Part shown: in pieces, positions 1 to 5,195 of the stretch | Layout: each line of letters begins with the position of its first letter | Position numbering within the stretch: the stretch's first letter is position 1 | From: Nitrospirales bacterium | GTDB taxonomy: Bacteria > Nitrospirota > Nitrospiria > Nitrospirales > UBA8639 | Assembly (NCBI GenBank): GCA_021604265.1 | Contig: BQIY01000216.1 | Coordinates: 1 to 5,195, forward strand | DNA length: 5,195 nt | Direction of reading: 5' to 3' | Position numbers and translations under genes: made by a program | The notes under the pieces: generated by a model | Told to the model about the DNA's origin: nothing | Databases searched by the model: none | Seen by the model: only the letters and a program-made list of their open reading frames with translations

Positions 1-1
1 G

Positions 2-26
2 TGAGGTGACCCTAAAACGACAGACA
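2..26. repeat. Right terminal inverted repeat (IRR) of the IS, at the orfB end
   Basis: This 25-bp sequence starts TGAGGTGACCC and ends GACAGACA. It matches the reverse complement of 1210-1234 at 20 of 25 positions, with all five mismatches in the middle. The TG start and CA end on the outside are typical of IS3 elements. The orfB stop codon lies only 5 bp inside it. Confidence 0.92.
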
Positions 27-31
27 GCAAG

Positions 32-880
32 TTAAGAGTCAGACGCCTCCTGCTCAAATTGCTCGGGACTACGATAGCCGAGTGTTTGAGGCAGGCGCTG
101 GCGATTATAGAAGCATGCAATATACTCAAAGATTGCCTGCCGTGCTTCCCGGCGATCCTGAAACGAGCGATGATGGGTCAGTTCGTTCTTCAGCGTGCTG
201 AAGAAACTCTCGGCTACGGCATTGTCATAGCAACAGCCCTTGCGACTGAAGCTGAGCTGCACGCCATGACGGGTCAACCCCGTGTGATAGAGCCTTGCCG
301 TATATTGATGCCCTTGGTCACTATGGTGCCACAGGCCAGCTGCAGGGTGCCGTTGGTGCCATGCCTCCACCACCAGTGTGACCGTCTGCCGTTCACTCAT
401 GCTCCACCCGACTACGCGCCTGGAATAGAGATCCACGAGTACCGCCAAATACAACCACCCCGCTCGGGTGGGAATGGAGGTGACATCACCACACCAAACG
501 CAATTTTTCTCGGCCACCGCAACCTGCTGCTCCAGCCGGTTGGGACGGGCAACTTTCTCACCCCGTGCTTGCATAGTGTGCACAAAGCGGCGGCGTTTGG
601 TGACCAAACCTGCTTGGCGCCGTAAGCGCGCCACCCGATGCCGACCACAGGCGAGCCCTTCTTGCCGTAACCACTGCCACATCTTGCGGGCGCCATACGC
701 TTCCCGGGTTTCTTGATGCACGACCTGCATGCGAGCGAGTAAGAGGCGATTCTGTTGGGCGCGGTGCCTTTCTGGTCGTCGCTGCCACGCATAGAACCCA
801 CTCCGACTGACCTGAAGCACCTGACAGAGCCGAGTGAGGGGGAACTCCTGTCGCTGGGTCTCAATAAAGGCGTACTTCAC
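32..880 (-). CDS. IS3-family transposase catalytic subunit OrfB (282 aa)
   Basis: OrfB supplies the catalytic half of the IS3 transposase, a retroviral-integrase-type DDE recombinase that cuts and joins the element's ends. Residues about 45-92 form the HTH-like region seen in the family (AYGARKMWQWLRQEG). The integrase core (about 125-275) carries the triad D132 (GDVTS), D188 (HHSDQGHQYT) and E224 (NAVAESFFSTLKNE). There are 35 residues between the second D and the E, the classic DD(35)E spacing, and the C-terminal YNRQRLPQTLGYRSPEQF signature is present. The frame is intact to a TAA stop next to the terminal repeat. The start is GTG at 880, overlapping the orfA stop as GTGA, with AAGGA 6 bases upstream, so some independent OrfB could come from coupled initiation. 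The main product is probably the OrfAB fusion made by -1 frameshifting. No missing catalytic residue is visible. Confidence 0.96.
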   Translation of the reverse strand: MKYAFIETQRQEFPLTRLCQVLQVSRSGFYAWQRRPERHRAQQNRLLLARMQVVHQETREAYGARKMWQWLRQEGLACGRHRVARLRRQAGLVTKRRRFVHTMQARGEKVARPNRLEQQVAVAEKNCVWCGDVTSIPTRAGWLYLAVLVDLYSRRVVGWSMSERQTVTLVVEAWHQRHPAAGLWHHSDQGHQYTARLYHTGLTRHGVQLSFSRKGCCYDNAVAESFFSTLKNELTHHRSFQDRREARQAIFEYIACFYNRQRLPQTLGYRSPEQFEQEASDS

Positions 881-916
881 GGGAGTTCCTTGGCAAAGTA
901 CGCCGCGGCTTTTTTT
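869..916 (-). promoter_or_regulatory. Programmed -1 frameshift signal: A7 slippery run plus stem-loop
   Basis: On the minus strand the orfA frame reads TTA AAA AAA GCC, giving an A_AAA_AAA slippery heptamer (916-910). After a 5-base spacer, GGCGTACTT (904-896) pairs perfectly with AAGTACGCC (877-869). The stem can extend inward by two G-U pairs and one C-G pair, giving 12 bp around a 12-base loop. A -1 shift joins OrfA residue K87 through ten junction residues (SRGVLCQGTP) to OrfB with no stop. The loop contains the AAGGA ribosome site and the stem holds the orfB GTG start. Slippery heptamer, spacer and stem-loop fit the known IS3-family frameshift design; the efficiency is unknown. Confidence 0.85.
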
Positions 917-1170
917 AAGATGTCCTGTTCTTCCTTCACCTGGGCCAGCTCGTGCTTCAGCCGACTCACTTCATCCTTCGAACCCGGTCGACGATCCGAC
1001 CCAGGAAACGCCGCCTCTTTGTGTGTGCTCAGCTCGGCTTGCCATTTAGCCAATTGATTGCGTTTGATGCCGAGGTTCCGGGCAATCTGAAAGGCCGGAC
1101 AACTGCCACTTTCCAGTAACTGCACCGCTTCACGTTTGAACTCGGGTGTAAAAGTCTTCCGTTGGCCCAT
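877..1170 (-). CDS. IS3-family transposase subunit OrfA (97 aa)
   Basis: OrfA is the small DNA-binding protein of IS3 elements. It recognises the terminal repeats and, when made alone, tends to limit transposition. The N-terminus carries the family helix-turn-helix (TPEFKREAVQLL, residues 8-19, through the LAKW region near 43). A charged linker follows, then a leucine zipper with hydrophobic residues at V68, L71, L75, V78 and L85, used for multimerisation in this family. The ATG at 1170 is chosen because an excellent AAGGAGG sits 6 bases upstream. The gene ends in a GTGA overlap with orfB: the TGA stop shares three bases with the GTG start of orfB, which lies in the -1 frame. The seven-A run encoding L85-K86-K87 is the probable slippage site, so many ribosomes may never reach this stop. 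Length and motifs are normal, with no sign of decay. Confidence 0.95.
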   Translation of the reverse strand: MGQRKTFTPEFKREAVQLLESGSCPAFQIARNLGIKRNQLAKWQAELSTHKEAAFPGSDRRPGSKDEVSRLKHELAQVKEEQDILKKAAAYFAKELP

Positions 1171-1176
1171 ACGACA

Positions 1177-1200
1177 CCTCCTTGGGGAGATCTTGTCCCC
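1177..1200 (-). promoter_or_regulatory. orfA ribosome binding site with adjacent alternative hairpins
   Basis: AAGGAGGTG (1183-1175 on the minus strand) is a very strong Shine-Dalgarno sequence; its AAGGAGG core lies 6 bases before the orfA ATG. Directly upstream, GGGGA (1200-1196) can pair with TCCCC (1188-1184). An alternative pairing, CTCC (1189-1186) with GGAG (1181-1178) across a CCAA loop, would cover the Shine-Dalgarno core. The two helices share bases and cannot form together. The ribosome site is certain enough to fix the orfA start; the switch is speculative. Confidence 0.6.
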
Positions 1201-1219
1201 CTTTTCCGGTGTCTGTCAA
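1190..1219 (-). promoter_or_regulatory. Candidate transposase promoter, partly inside IRL
   Basis: On the minus strand TTGACA (1219-1214) is followed after 18 bases by CAAGAT (1195-1190), which keeps the A at position 2 and the AT at positions 5-6 of a -10 box but is otherwise weak. The position, about 20-50 bases upstream of orfA, is right for a transposase promoter. The -35 match is perfect; the -10 is poor, so this would be a weak promoter, as expected for a mobile element. Inferred from sequence only. Confidence 0.45.
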
Positions 1220-1234
1220 TTCCGGGCCACCTCA
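1210..1234. repeat. Left terminal inverted repeat (IRL) of the IS, at the orfA end
   Basis: Read on the minus strand this repeat starts TGAGGTGGCCC and ends TTGACAGACA. It matches 2-26 at 20 of 25 positions. It contains a perfect TTGACA hexamer directed into the element, a candidate -35 box for transposase transcription. Confidence 0.92.
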
Positions 1235-1402
1235 AGGATGTCGCCGTCGAATCTCTGAAGCCGTTTCTTTGAGTAAAACTATTCCATCATAGGTGTTTCG
1301 TTATCAGCCATGAGTGCTAAGATACTATCAAGAATGGTGATAAATCGATATGTCAATGTTTACCTATGAACTGATTAACGACCTTGTCGGAATGGACAAC
1401 TG
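1235..1402. other. Intergenic gap between the IS and zwf
   Basis: This 168-bp stretch carries the zwf leader. No convincing sigma-70 promoter is visible; GATACT (1321-1326) resembles a -10 box but has no well-spaced -35. One plus-strand frame continues from the IS edge and ends at TGA 1270-1272, encoding DVAVESLKPFL. It could be the tail of a gene cut by the insertion, but it is too short to identify. Near the end lies a 17-codon ORF overlapping the zwf start. No tRNA or terminator is seen. Confidence 0.5.
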
Positions 1403-1403
1403 A
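1350..1403 (+). CDS. Possible 17-aa upstream ORF overlapping the zwf start
   Basis: An ATG at 1350 opens a short frame, [17 protein letters not shown], that ends at TGA 1401-1403. Its stop shares one base with the zwf ATG (TGATG), an arrangement often linked to translational coupling. zwf itself has no good Shine-Dalgarno, only GGA about 11 bases upstream, so reinitiation could matter. The mini-ORF also lacks a strong ribosome site, and so short a frame can arise by chance. No family is recognised. An upstream in-frame stop (TAA at 1341) shows it is not the tail of a larger gene. Confidence 0.2.
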   Translation: MSMFTYELINDLVGMDN

Positions 1404-3046
1404 TGTCATACACAAACCATCTAGGTCTTTCCAATTCAACCGATCAAGAAGCGGCTCCTGTCGAGGAATCTCTCGGCACAGAAGAATTTTCAGAGAATAT
1501 TGAACTCAACTTTCAAGATGACAGCTCGGCCGCCTATGTTCAAGCCGGTCAAGGGCAGGCGCGGCCGCCGGCAATCTTTGTGATCTTCGGGGCACAGGGA
1601 GATCTGACGAAACGTAAACTAATTCCTGCTTTGTCCAACCTTGCCGCCAGTCGTCATTTGCCTCAAGAGTTTGCCATTCTTGGAGTTGACGGCGTGGCAA
1701 TGAATACTGAAGACTTTCGCGTCAAAATTCGGCGAGACATTCAAGAGCTCTCGACTCACCCCATCGAGTCAACGATTAAAGAATGGCTGCTCGACCGTTT
1801 GTATTATTTGTCTGGGGACTTTCGAGATCCACAAACCTATGGGCATTTACAGAAAATGCTTTCTAAATTGGATGCACAATATGGTACGAGCGGGAATTAT
1901 CTCTATTATATGGCAACCTCTCCGGCCTTTTTTGGCGAAATTGTCCAAAATCTCGGAGCCAAGGGGCTGGTCTCACAAGAGAAAAATCAGGCCCGACGCA
2001 TCGTCATTGAAAAACCATTTGGACATGATTTGCCGTCTGCGCAGACACTAAACTCCACCTTGCGCAGTGTGTTAGAGGAAAAGCAGATTTATCGTATCGA
2101 TCATTATCTGGGAAAAGAAACCGTTCAGAATATTTTAGTGTTTCGATTTGCCAATGGTATTTTCGAGCCCGTGTGGAACCGCCAATACATTGATCATGTT
2201 CAAATCACGGTCGCAGAAACCCTAGGCGTCGAGCATCGAGGTATGTATTATGACAAGGCCGGCGCGTTACGCGACATGGTTCCCAATCATTTGTTGCAGA
2301 TTTTAGCCTTTGTGGCCATGGAACCTCCGAATGCGTTTGATCCCGAAGCCGTTCGCAACGAAAAAGCTAAATTGCTTCGTGCCATTCAGCCGATGAATCC
2401 CATGGAAGTTTTGCAGTCAACCGTGGCCGGACAATACGGGGCTGGCATGTGTCACGGGACTCAGGTTCTGCCGTACCGATCAGAAGACAATGTTGCCGCA
2501 ACGTCCTTGAGAGAAACCTATACGGCCATGACGCTGTCAATCGAAAGCTGGAGATGGGAAGGTGTTCCATTTTACTTACGTACTGGAAAAAGAATGAAGA
2601 AGCGTGTCACCGAAGTAGTCATTCAATTTAAATCCGCTCCATTGATGCTGTTTCGAAAGACTCCCGTGGACCGCTTAACGCCGAATGTTCTGGTCATTCG
2701 TATACAGCCAGATGAGGGCATTTCTTTAAGTTTTGGGGCAAAAATTCCTGGTCCACAAGTTCAAGTGGGGAGTGTGGACATGGATTTTCAATATGCCGAT
2801 TACTTTGGGGATGCGCCCAGTACCGGGTATGAAACGCTGCTCCATGATGTGATGGCAGGCGATGCGACACTCTTTCAACGAAGTGATAATGTCGAGTTGG
2901 GGTGGAGTGTTGTTGATCCAATTCTTAAGGTGTGGGATAGTCTGGGAACTCATGCTATTCATACATATCCAGCCGGAACTTGGGGCCCGCCTGATGCGGA
3001 TGCCTTGTTAGCCAAAGATGGCCGGATGTGGCGGAACTATGAATAA
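1403..3046 (+). CDS. zwf: Glucose-6-phosphate 1-dehydrogenase (547 aa)
   Basis: The enzyme oxidises glucose 6-phosphate to 6-phosphogluconolactone with NAD(P)+, the entry step of the oxidative pentose phosphate and Entner-Doudoroff routes, in the cytoplasm. The N-terminal Rossmann domain opens with [16 protein letters not shown] (58-73), the GxxGDLxxRKL coenzyme loop. VIEKPFG (201-207) and the signature RIDHYLGKE (231-239) bind substrate. H296 in DMVPNHLLQ matches the conserved catalytic-base histidine of the family. The C-terminus holds the usual YPAGTWGP segment (522-529). At 547 residues it exceeds the common 480-510 because about 55 acidic, low-complexity residues precede the Rossmann strand. 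ATG 1403 is the only plausible start: there is no in-frame ATG before residue 100, and an in-frame TAA lies upstream at 1376. The Shine-Dalgarno is weak. Neither pgl, gnd nor opcA is adjacent within the window; the IS 168 bp upstream may have separated zwf from former neighbours. The assignment is firm; the coenzyme preference cannot be read here. Confidence 0.97.
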   Translation: MSYTNHLGLSNSTDQEAAPVEESLGTEEFSENIELNFQDDSSAAYVQAGQGQARPPAIFVIFGAQGDLTKRKLIPALSNLAASRHLPQEFAILGVDGVAMNTEDFRVKIRRDIQELSTHPIESTIKEWLLDRLYYLSGDFRDPQTYGHLQKMLSKLDAQYGTSGNYLYYMATSPAFFGEIVQNLGAKGLVSQEKNQARRIVIEKPFGHDLPSAQTLNSTLRSVLEEKQIYRIDHYLGKETVQNILVFRFANGIFEPVWNRQYIDHVQITVAETLGVEHRGMYYDKAGALRDMVPNHLLQILAFVAMEPPNAFDPEAVRNEKAKLLRAIQPMNPMEVLQSTVAGQYGAGMCHGTQVLPYRSEDNVAATSLRETYTAMTLSIESWRWEGVPFYLRTGKRMKKRVTEVVIQFKSAPLMLFRKTPVDRLTPNVLVIRIQPDEGISLSFGAKIPGPQVQVGSVDMDFQYADYFGDAPSTGYETLLHDVMAGDATLFQRSDNVELGWSVVDPILKVWDSLGTHAIHTYPAGTWGPPDADALLAKDGRMWRNYE

Positions 3047-3198
3047 TTGTCCACCAATAGAATGGCCTCCAGTGTGCTCGCAATTCCTCGCTTGGCGTCT
3101 GACAATTGACCAATCCCGTCTAATAAAAATCTCCCGCGGTCTTTTCTCATGTCGATGGCCACGATGTTGCGAAGATGTATGACGAATTGCCCTGGTGC
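3037..3198 (-). other. Open frame continuing in phase past the receiver-kinase stop
   Basis: Directly after the TAA of the receiver-kinase gene, the same frame stays open for 53 codons and ends at TAG 3039-3037, overlapping the last bases of zwf on the other strand. The text is protein-like (for example RGRFLLDGIGQLSDAKRGIA and [13 protein letters not shown]). It could be a former C-terminal extension cut by a nonsense change, a separate 37-aa ORF from ATG 3150, or chance. No ribosome site precedes ATG 3150 and I recognise no family. This stretch is also the 152-bp convergent gap (3047-3198), and I see no strong terminator in it for either side. Confidence 0.25.
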
Positions 3199-4542
3199 TT
3201 AGAGTGGTGATGTGTGAGTAGGTGTGTATGAAGGCCATGAGTCCTCAGTTGGTGAACCGGATGTCGGCTGCACCGTATTCGGGAGTTTCAACGTGAACGT
3301 CGCTCCGTGTCCCTTTCCTGCACTCCAGGCATGAAGTGAGCCTCCGCAGTTTTTAGCAGCGATGGCGCTGCTGTGGAGACCGATGCCATGGCCTTGATTT
3401 TTGGTTGTAAACCCTTGAGCAAATATGCGGGTGAGATGGTCCGATGGAATCCCGACTCCGGTGTCGATAATCAGAATCTGAAAAAACCCTTCCTCGTCAG
3501 AACAAGGCTCAATTCGCAATGTCAGGCTATGGTCCTCTCTTACTTGCGCCATCATCGCATGTTTGGCATTGCGGATCAGATTGACCAGAATCTGCAACAC
3601 TTGATGTTTATCAAGGACGACCTGGGGAAGGTCGGCATAGTCTTGAATGATGTTAATATGATGATGATCCAGCTCCCCGCGACTGATCATGAGAGCCTGT
3701 TCTAGTAAATCAGCGAGGCGAACGGGTTCCTGAATCATGCCTGGTTTTGCGATATTTTGTTGCGTGTCAATGATCTGCATGACGTGGTCTACCTTCGACA
3801 CTAAGGATTCTGATTCCGTGATGGTCTGTTGAACGCGAGCAGATAAATTTTTCCCAAGTTCTTCAAGATATTGCGGGATCAGTTTCCCTTTCAGGTCGTT
3901 CGTCAAAAACTCACCAAGGTGATCTTGGTGGGTTTGCAGCATGGAAGCGACGAGGCTGATTTCTTCAATGTGTGATTGCCGCAAAGAATGAGAGATGAGC
4001 CCCGCCGACACATTGATGCTGGTCAAGACATTTCCCACATTATGGAGAATATTGATCGCAATATCCGCCATTCCCAACTGCCGAGAGGTCTCCAGGAGTT
4101 TTGCGTGGAGTTCTTCTCGTTCGATTTCCGCCTTTTTTCGCTCCCTGGCATGACGAATGACCCGTTCGAGTAAGGGCGCATCAATTTGGCCTTTAATGAC
4201 ATAATCGGCTGCTCCCAGTTGAATCGCTTGGAAGTCAATGTGTCGATCAGTGGTTCCGGTCATCATAATAATGGGAGCGTTACAGCCATATTGAAGGGCG
4301 TCATGGAGTAATTCGAGTCCGGTTCGAGCGCCAAGGCAGTAATCGAGCAGACATACCTGGTGATGGTTTTTGCGGATTAATGCCTGGGCATCTTCATATG
4401 AAGATGCCCAATCAATATTAAACTCGACTCCCCGGATATTTGAGAGGAGTGAACGCGCAATAAAGGCATCATCTTCTTCGTCTTCGATGAGCAAAAGATG
4501 AATGGTTTCTGTGGCCGATGTTCGATCAAAGGTTGTCGTCAT
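3199..4542 (-). CDS. Response regulator receiver-histidine kinase fusion (447 aa)
   Basis: The protein joins an N-terminal receiver to a C-terminal kinase. The receiver (about 14-133) has the acidic cluster E20-D21-E22, phospho-acceptor D67 in LLDYCLG, T95 in MMTGT and K117 in YVIKG. A helical linker (about 134-157) leads to an atypical phospho-acceptor helix with H167 in INILHNVGNVLTSINVS, a variant dimerisation motif seen in receiver-kinases that lack the standard HExxxP box. A helical stretch rich in Q, E and L spans about 185-265. The ATPase domain shows the N box NLIRNAKHAM (N325), G1 box DTGVGIP (360-366), F box IFAQGFTTK and G2 box GHGIGLH (384-390). The tail (about 422-447) is rich in S, T and P and looks disordered. 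There are no membrane helices or sensor domain, so it is cytoplasmic and probably takes its input through the receiver. The start at 4542 lies just before the first receiver strand; no good Shine-Dalgarno is seen. It is 41 bp downstream of the receiver gene, probably in the same operon. Confidence 0.93.
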   Translation of the reverse strand: MTTTFDRTSATETIHLLLIEDEEDDAFIARSLLSNIRGVEFNIDWASSYEDAQALIRKNHHQVCLLDYCLGARTGLELLHDALQYGCNAPIIMMTGTTDRHIDFQAIQLGAADYVIKGQIDAPLLERVIRHARERKKAEIEREELHAKLLETSRQLGMADIAINILHNVGNVLTSINVSAGLISHSLRQSHIEEISLVASMLQTHQDHLGEFLTNDLKGKLIPQYLEELGKNLSARVQQTITESESLVSKVDHVMQIIDTQQNIAKPGMIQEPVRLADLLEQALMISRGELDHHHINIIQDYADLPQVVLDKHQVLQILVNLIRNAKHAMMAQVREDHSLTLRIEPCSDEEGFFQILIIDTGVGIPSDHLTRIFAQGFTTKNQGHGIGLHSSAIAAKNCGGSLHAWSAGKGHGATFTLKLPNTVQPTSGSPTEDSWPSYTPTHTSPL

Positions 4543-4583
4543 ATAGCAGTCGTGTTGGTTGAAAAGAGTTGGTCTTTCGTTGT

Positions 4584-4979
4584 TTACCCTGTCACGGATA
4601 GATTCACATTCGGGTGTTCCAGGGCAGCTCGGACTGTGGCGAGGACTTCTTCAAAGTCGAATGGTTTCTCGAAAAAGGCCACGGCACCGAGGTCAAGAGC
4701 TTGTTTTTGTAAATGAGGTTCTTTGCTGGCCGTGAGAAAAATAATTGGAATGTGAGCCGTCTTTGTCGAGGATTTGATGCGTTCCGCAACAGTCAGTCCA
4801 TTCCCTCCGGGCATGGTGATATCAAGAAGAATGAGGTCTGGAGGTTGTTCCATGGCTTTTTGGATGGCCATGATGGCATCGTAAGCGGCCTGGACATGAT
4901 AACCCTTGGCATTCAATCGAACACTCAAGGCTTTCACGATGCGTTCATCGTCTTCGACAACCAAAATATGTTTTTGCAT
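4584..4979 (-). CDS. Single-domain response regulator, CheY-like (131 aa)
   Basis: The whole protein is one receiver domain with no output domain. Visible residues are the metal-binding acids E9, D10 and D11 (ILVVEDDERI), phospho-acceptor D53 in LILLDITMPGGNG, the switch threonine T83 in FLTAS, and K105 in FEKPF followed by the usual DFEEV helix. A short tail of about 10 residues follows the last helix. Such proteins act as phosphoryl carriers or by protein-protein contact in the cytoplasm. GAGAGG lies 5 bases before the ATG, supporting the start. It sits 24 bp after the stop of a sensor kinase and 41 bp before a receiver-kinase on the same strand, so it could shuttle phosphate between them; this is inferred from position. 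The receiver identity is very sure; the partner is not. Confidence 0.96.
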   Translation of the reverse strand: MQKHILVVEDDERIVKALSVRLNAKGYHVQAAYDAIMAIQKAMEQPPDLILLDITMPGGNGLTVAERIKSSTKTAHIPIIFLTASKEPHLQKQALDLGAVAFFEKPFDFEEVLATVRAALEHPNVNLSVTG

Positions 4980-4984
4980 AGTAG

Positions 4985-4990
4985 CCTCTC
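4985..4990 (-). promoter_or_regulatory. Ribosome binding site of the CheY-like gene
   Basis: GAGAGG on the minus strand lies 5 bases upstream of the ATG at 4979, within the 24-bp gap after the sensor kinase stop. It decides the start and supports translation as a separate cistron of one operon. Confidence 0.6.
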
Positions 4991-5003
4991 TTTCTCACTG
5001 CTT

Positions 5004-5195
5004 CTACGATTCGGGTTGAGGGGATTTACGAAGAGTAAAGAAAAATGTACTGCCCGTACCAACAGAACTGTGGACTGAAAGCATTCCGCCATGAAGCTTG
5101 ACCAATTCTTGAGAAATATAGAGCCCGAGTCCCAAGCCTGCGACCGATGGTGAGCCATCATTTCGAATCTGATAGAGACGATCAAAAATATGTTC
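5004..5195 (-). CDS. Sensor histidine kinase, C-terminal fragment (63 aa in window)
   Basis: The frame is open from the window edge to TAG 5006-5004, so the start lies outside. The 63 visible residues are the end of a HATPase_c domain: [10 protein letters not shown] matches the F box, and [18 protein letters not shown] (fragment residues 20-37) is the G2 box and following helix. [13 protein letters not shown] is the final strand pair, followed by a short polar tail. This is the typical ending of an orthodox sensor kinase with the GLGLGL glycine-rich lid, different from the GHGIGLH form in the downstream receiver-kinase. The protein would autophosphorylate a histidine from ATP; its sensor input is not visible. 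It is the first visible gene of the minus-strand operon and probably a partner of the CheY-like receiver 24 bp downstream. The truncation is by the window, not a mutation. Confidence 0.92.
   Translation of the reverse strand, partial: EHIFDRLYQIRNDGSPSVAGLGLGLYISQELVKLHGGMLSVHSSVGTGSTFFFTLRKSPQPES

Larger units (their letters stand above)
2..1234 (-). mobile_element. Complete IS3-family insertion sequence, 1233 bp
   Basis: The element is bounded by 25-bp imperfect inverted repeats that both begin TGAGGTG and end GACAGACA on the inner side. Between them lie orfA and orfB in the usual IS3 order, read on the minus strand, with a -1 frameshift signal at their junction. The predicted transframe transposase OrfAB is 379 residues (87 from OrfA, 10 junction residues, 282 from OrfB), a normal size for this family. 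Both frames are open and the DDE triad is intact, so the copy looks functional. IS3 elements move by a copy-out, paste-in route through a circular intermediate and usually make 3-4 bp target duplications. On the right the flank is AGG; on the left only one base (G) is in the window, which is compatible with a 3-bp AGG duplication but does not prove it. The element is visibly more GC-rich than the zwf and signalling genes beside it, which fits acquisition from elsewhere. Confidence 0.95.

Noticed and set aside
59..625. Long plus-strand open frame (188 codons) opposite orfB
   Set aside because: It is antisense to the transposase catalytic domain, has no ribosome site and no recognisable motif; orfB with its DDE triad explains the region.
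1264..1326. sigma-70 promoter for zwf using TTGAGT or TTATCA with GATACT
   Set aside because: Spacings are wrong (14 bases from TTATCA to GATACT) and the hexamers are weak, so I do not call a promoter.
3125..3145. AAAAA-TCTCCCGCGGTC-TTTT as a bidirectional terminator between convergent genes
   Set aside because: Only the central CCGCGG and the outer A/T runs are symmetrical; the bases between do not pair and CCGCGG leaves no loop, so no stable hairpin forms.
3008..3238. 76-codon minus-strand frame spanning the end of zwf, the gap and the end of the receiver-kinase
   Set aside because: It overlaps two well-supported genes in other frames, is rich in R and H in a way typical of a shadow frame, and has no ribosome site; the frame in phase with the kinase is the more protein-like one.
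4934..5185. 83-codon minus-strand frame at the window's right edge
   Set aside because: The other frame (5004-5195) carries clear histidine kinase F and G2 boxes and no start in the window, so this is a shadow overlapping the receiver start.

Overview
The window holds three unrelated blocks: a complete IS3-family insertion sequence (2-1234, minus strand), a full-length glucose-6-phosphate dehydrogenase gene (zwf, 1403-3046, plus strand), and the 3' part of a two-component signalling operon on the minus strand (3199-5195). The operon runs convergent to zwf. The coding style and content fit a free-living Gram-negative-type bacterium. The receiver-kinase with an ILHNVGN phosphorylation motif next to a lone receiver, together with a mid-GC zwf, reminds me of Nitrospirota or deltaproteobacterial genomes. 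That placement is a weak inference, because no rRNA or phylogenetic marker is present.

Region by region: the IS element has 25-bp imperfect terminal inverted repeats (20/25 identical), orfA and orfB with an intact DD(35)E catalytic triad, and a clear -1 frameshift signal (seven A residues followed by a stem-loop) at the orfA/orfB junction. It looks structurally intact and possibly active. It lies 168 bp upstream of zwf. Only one base of its far flank is in view, so the target duplication cannot be proven.

zwf encodes a complete enzyme with all key motifs, preceded by an unusual acidic N-terminal extension of about 55 residues. No pentose-phosphate partner (pgl, gnd, opcA) lies within the window.

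The minus-strand operon reads: 3' end of a sensor histidine kinase (5004-5195, cut by the window edge), a single-domain CheY-like receiver (4584-4979), and a receiver-histidine kinase (3199-4542). Tight spacing and shared direction suggest one transcript and probably a phosphorelay. The 152-bp convergent gap between zwf and this operon has no clear terminator, but it carries an open frame that continues directly from the kinase stop codon.

I found no CRISPR array, tRNA, rRNA, phage genes or clearly novel multi-gene system. The most interesting signals are the architecture of the IS frameshift cassette, the zwf N-terminal extension with an overlapping upstream mini-ORF, and the receiver-kinase arrangement.
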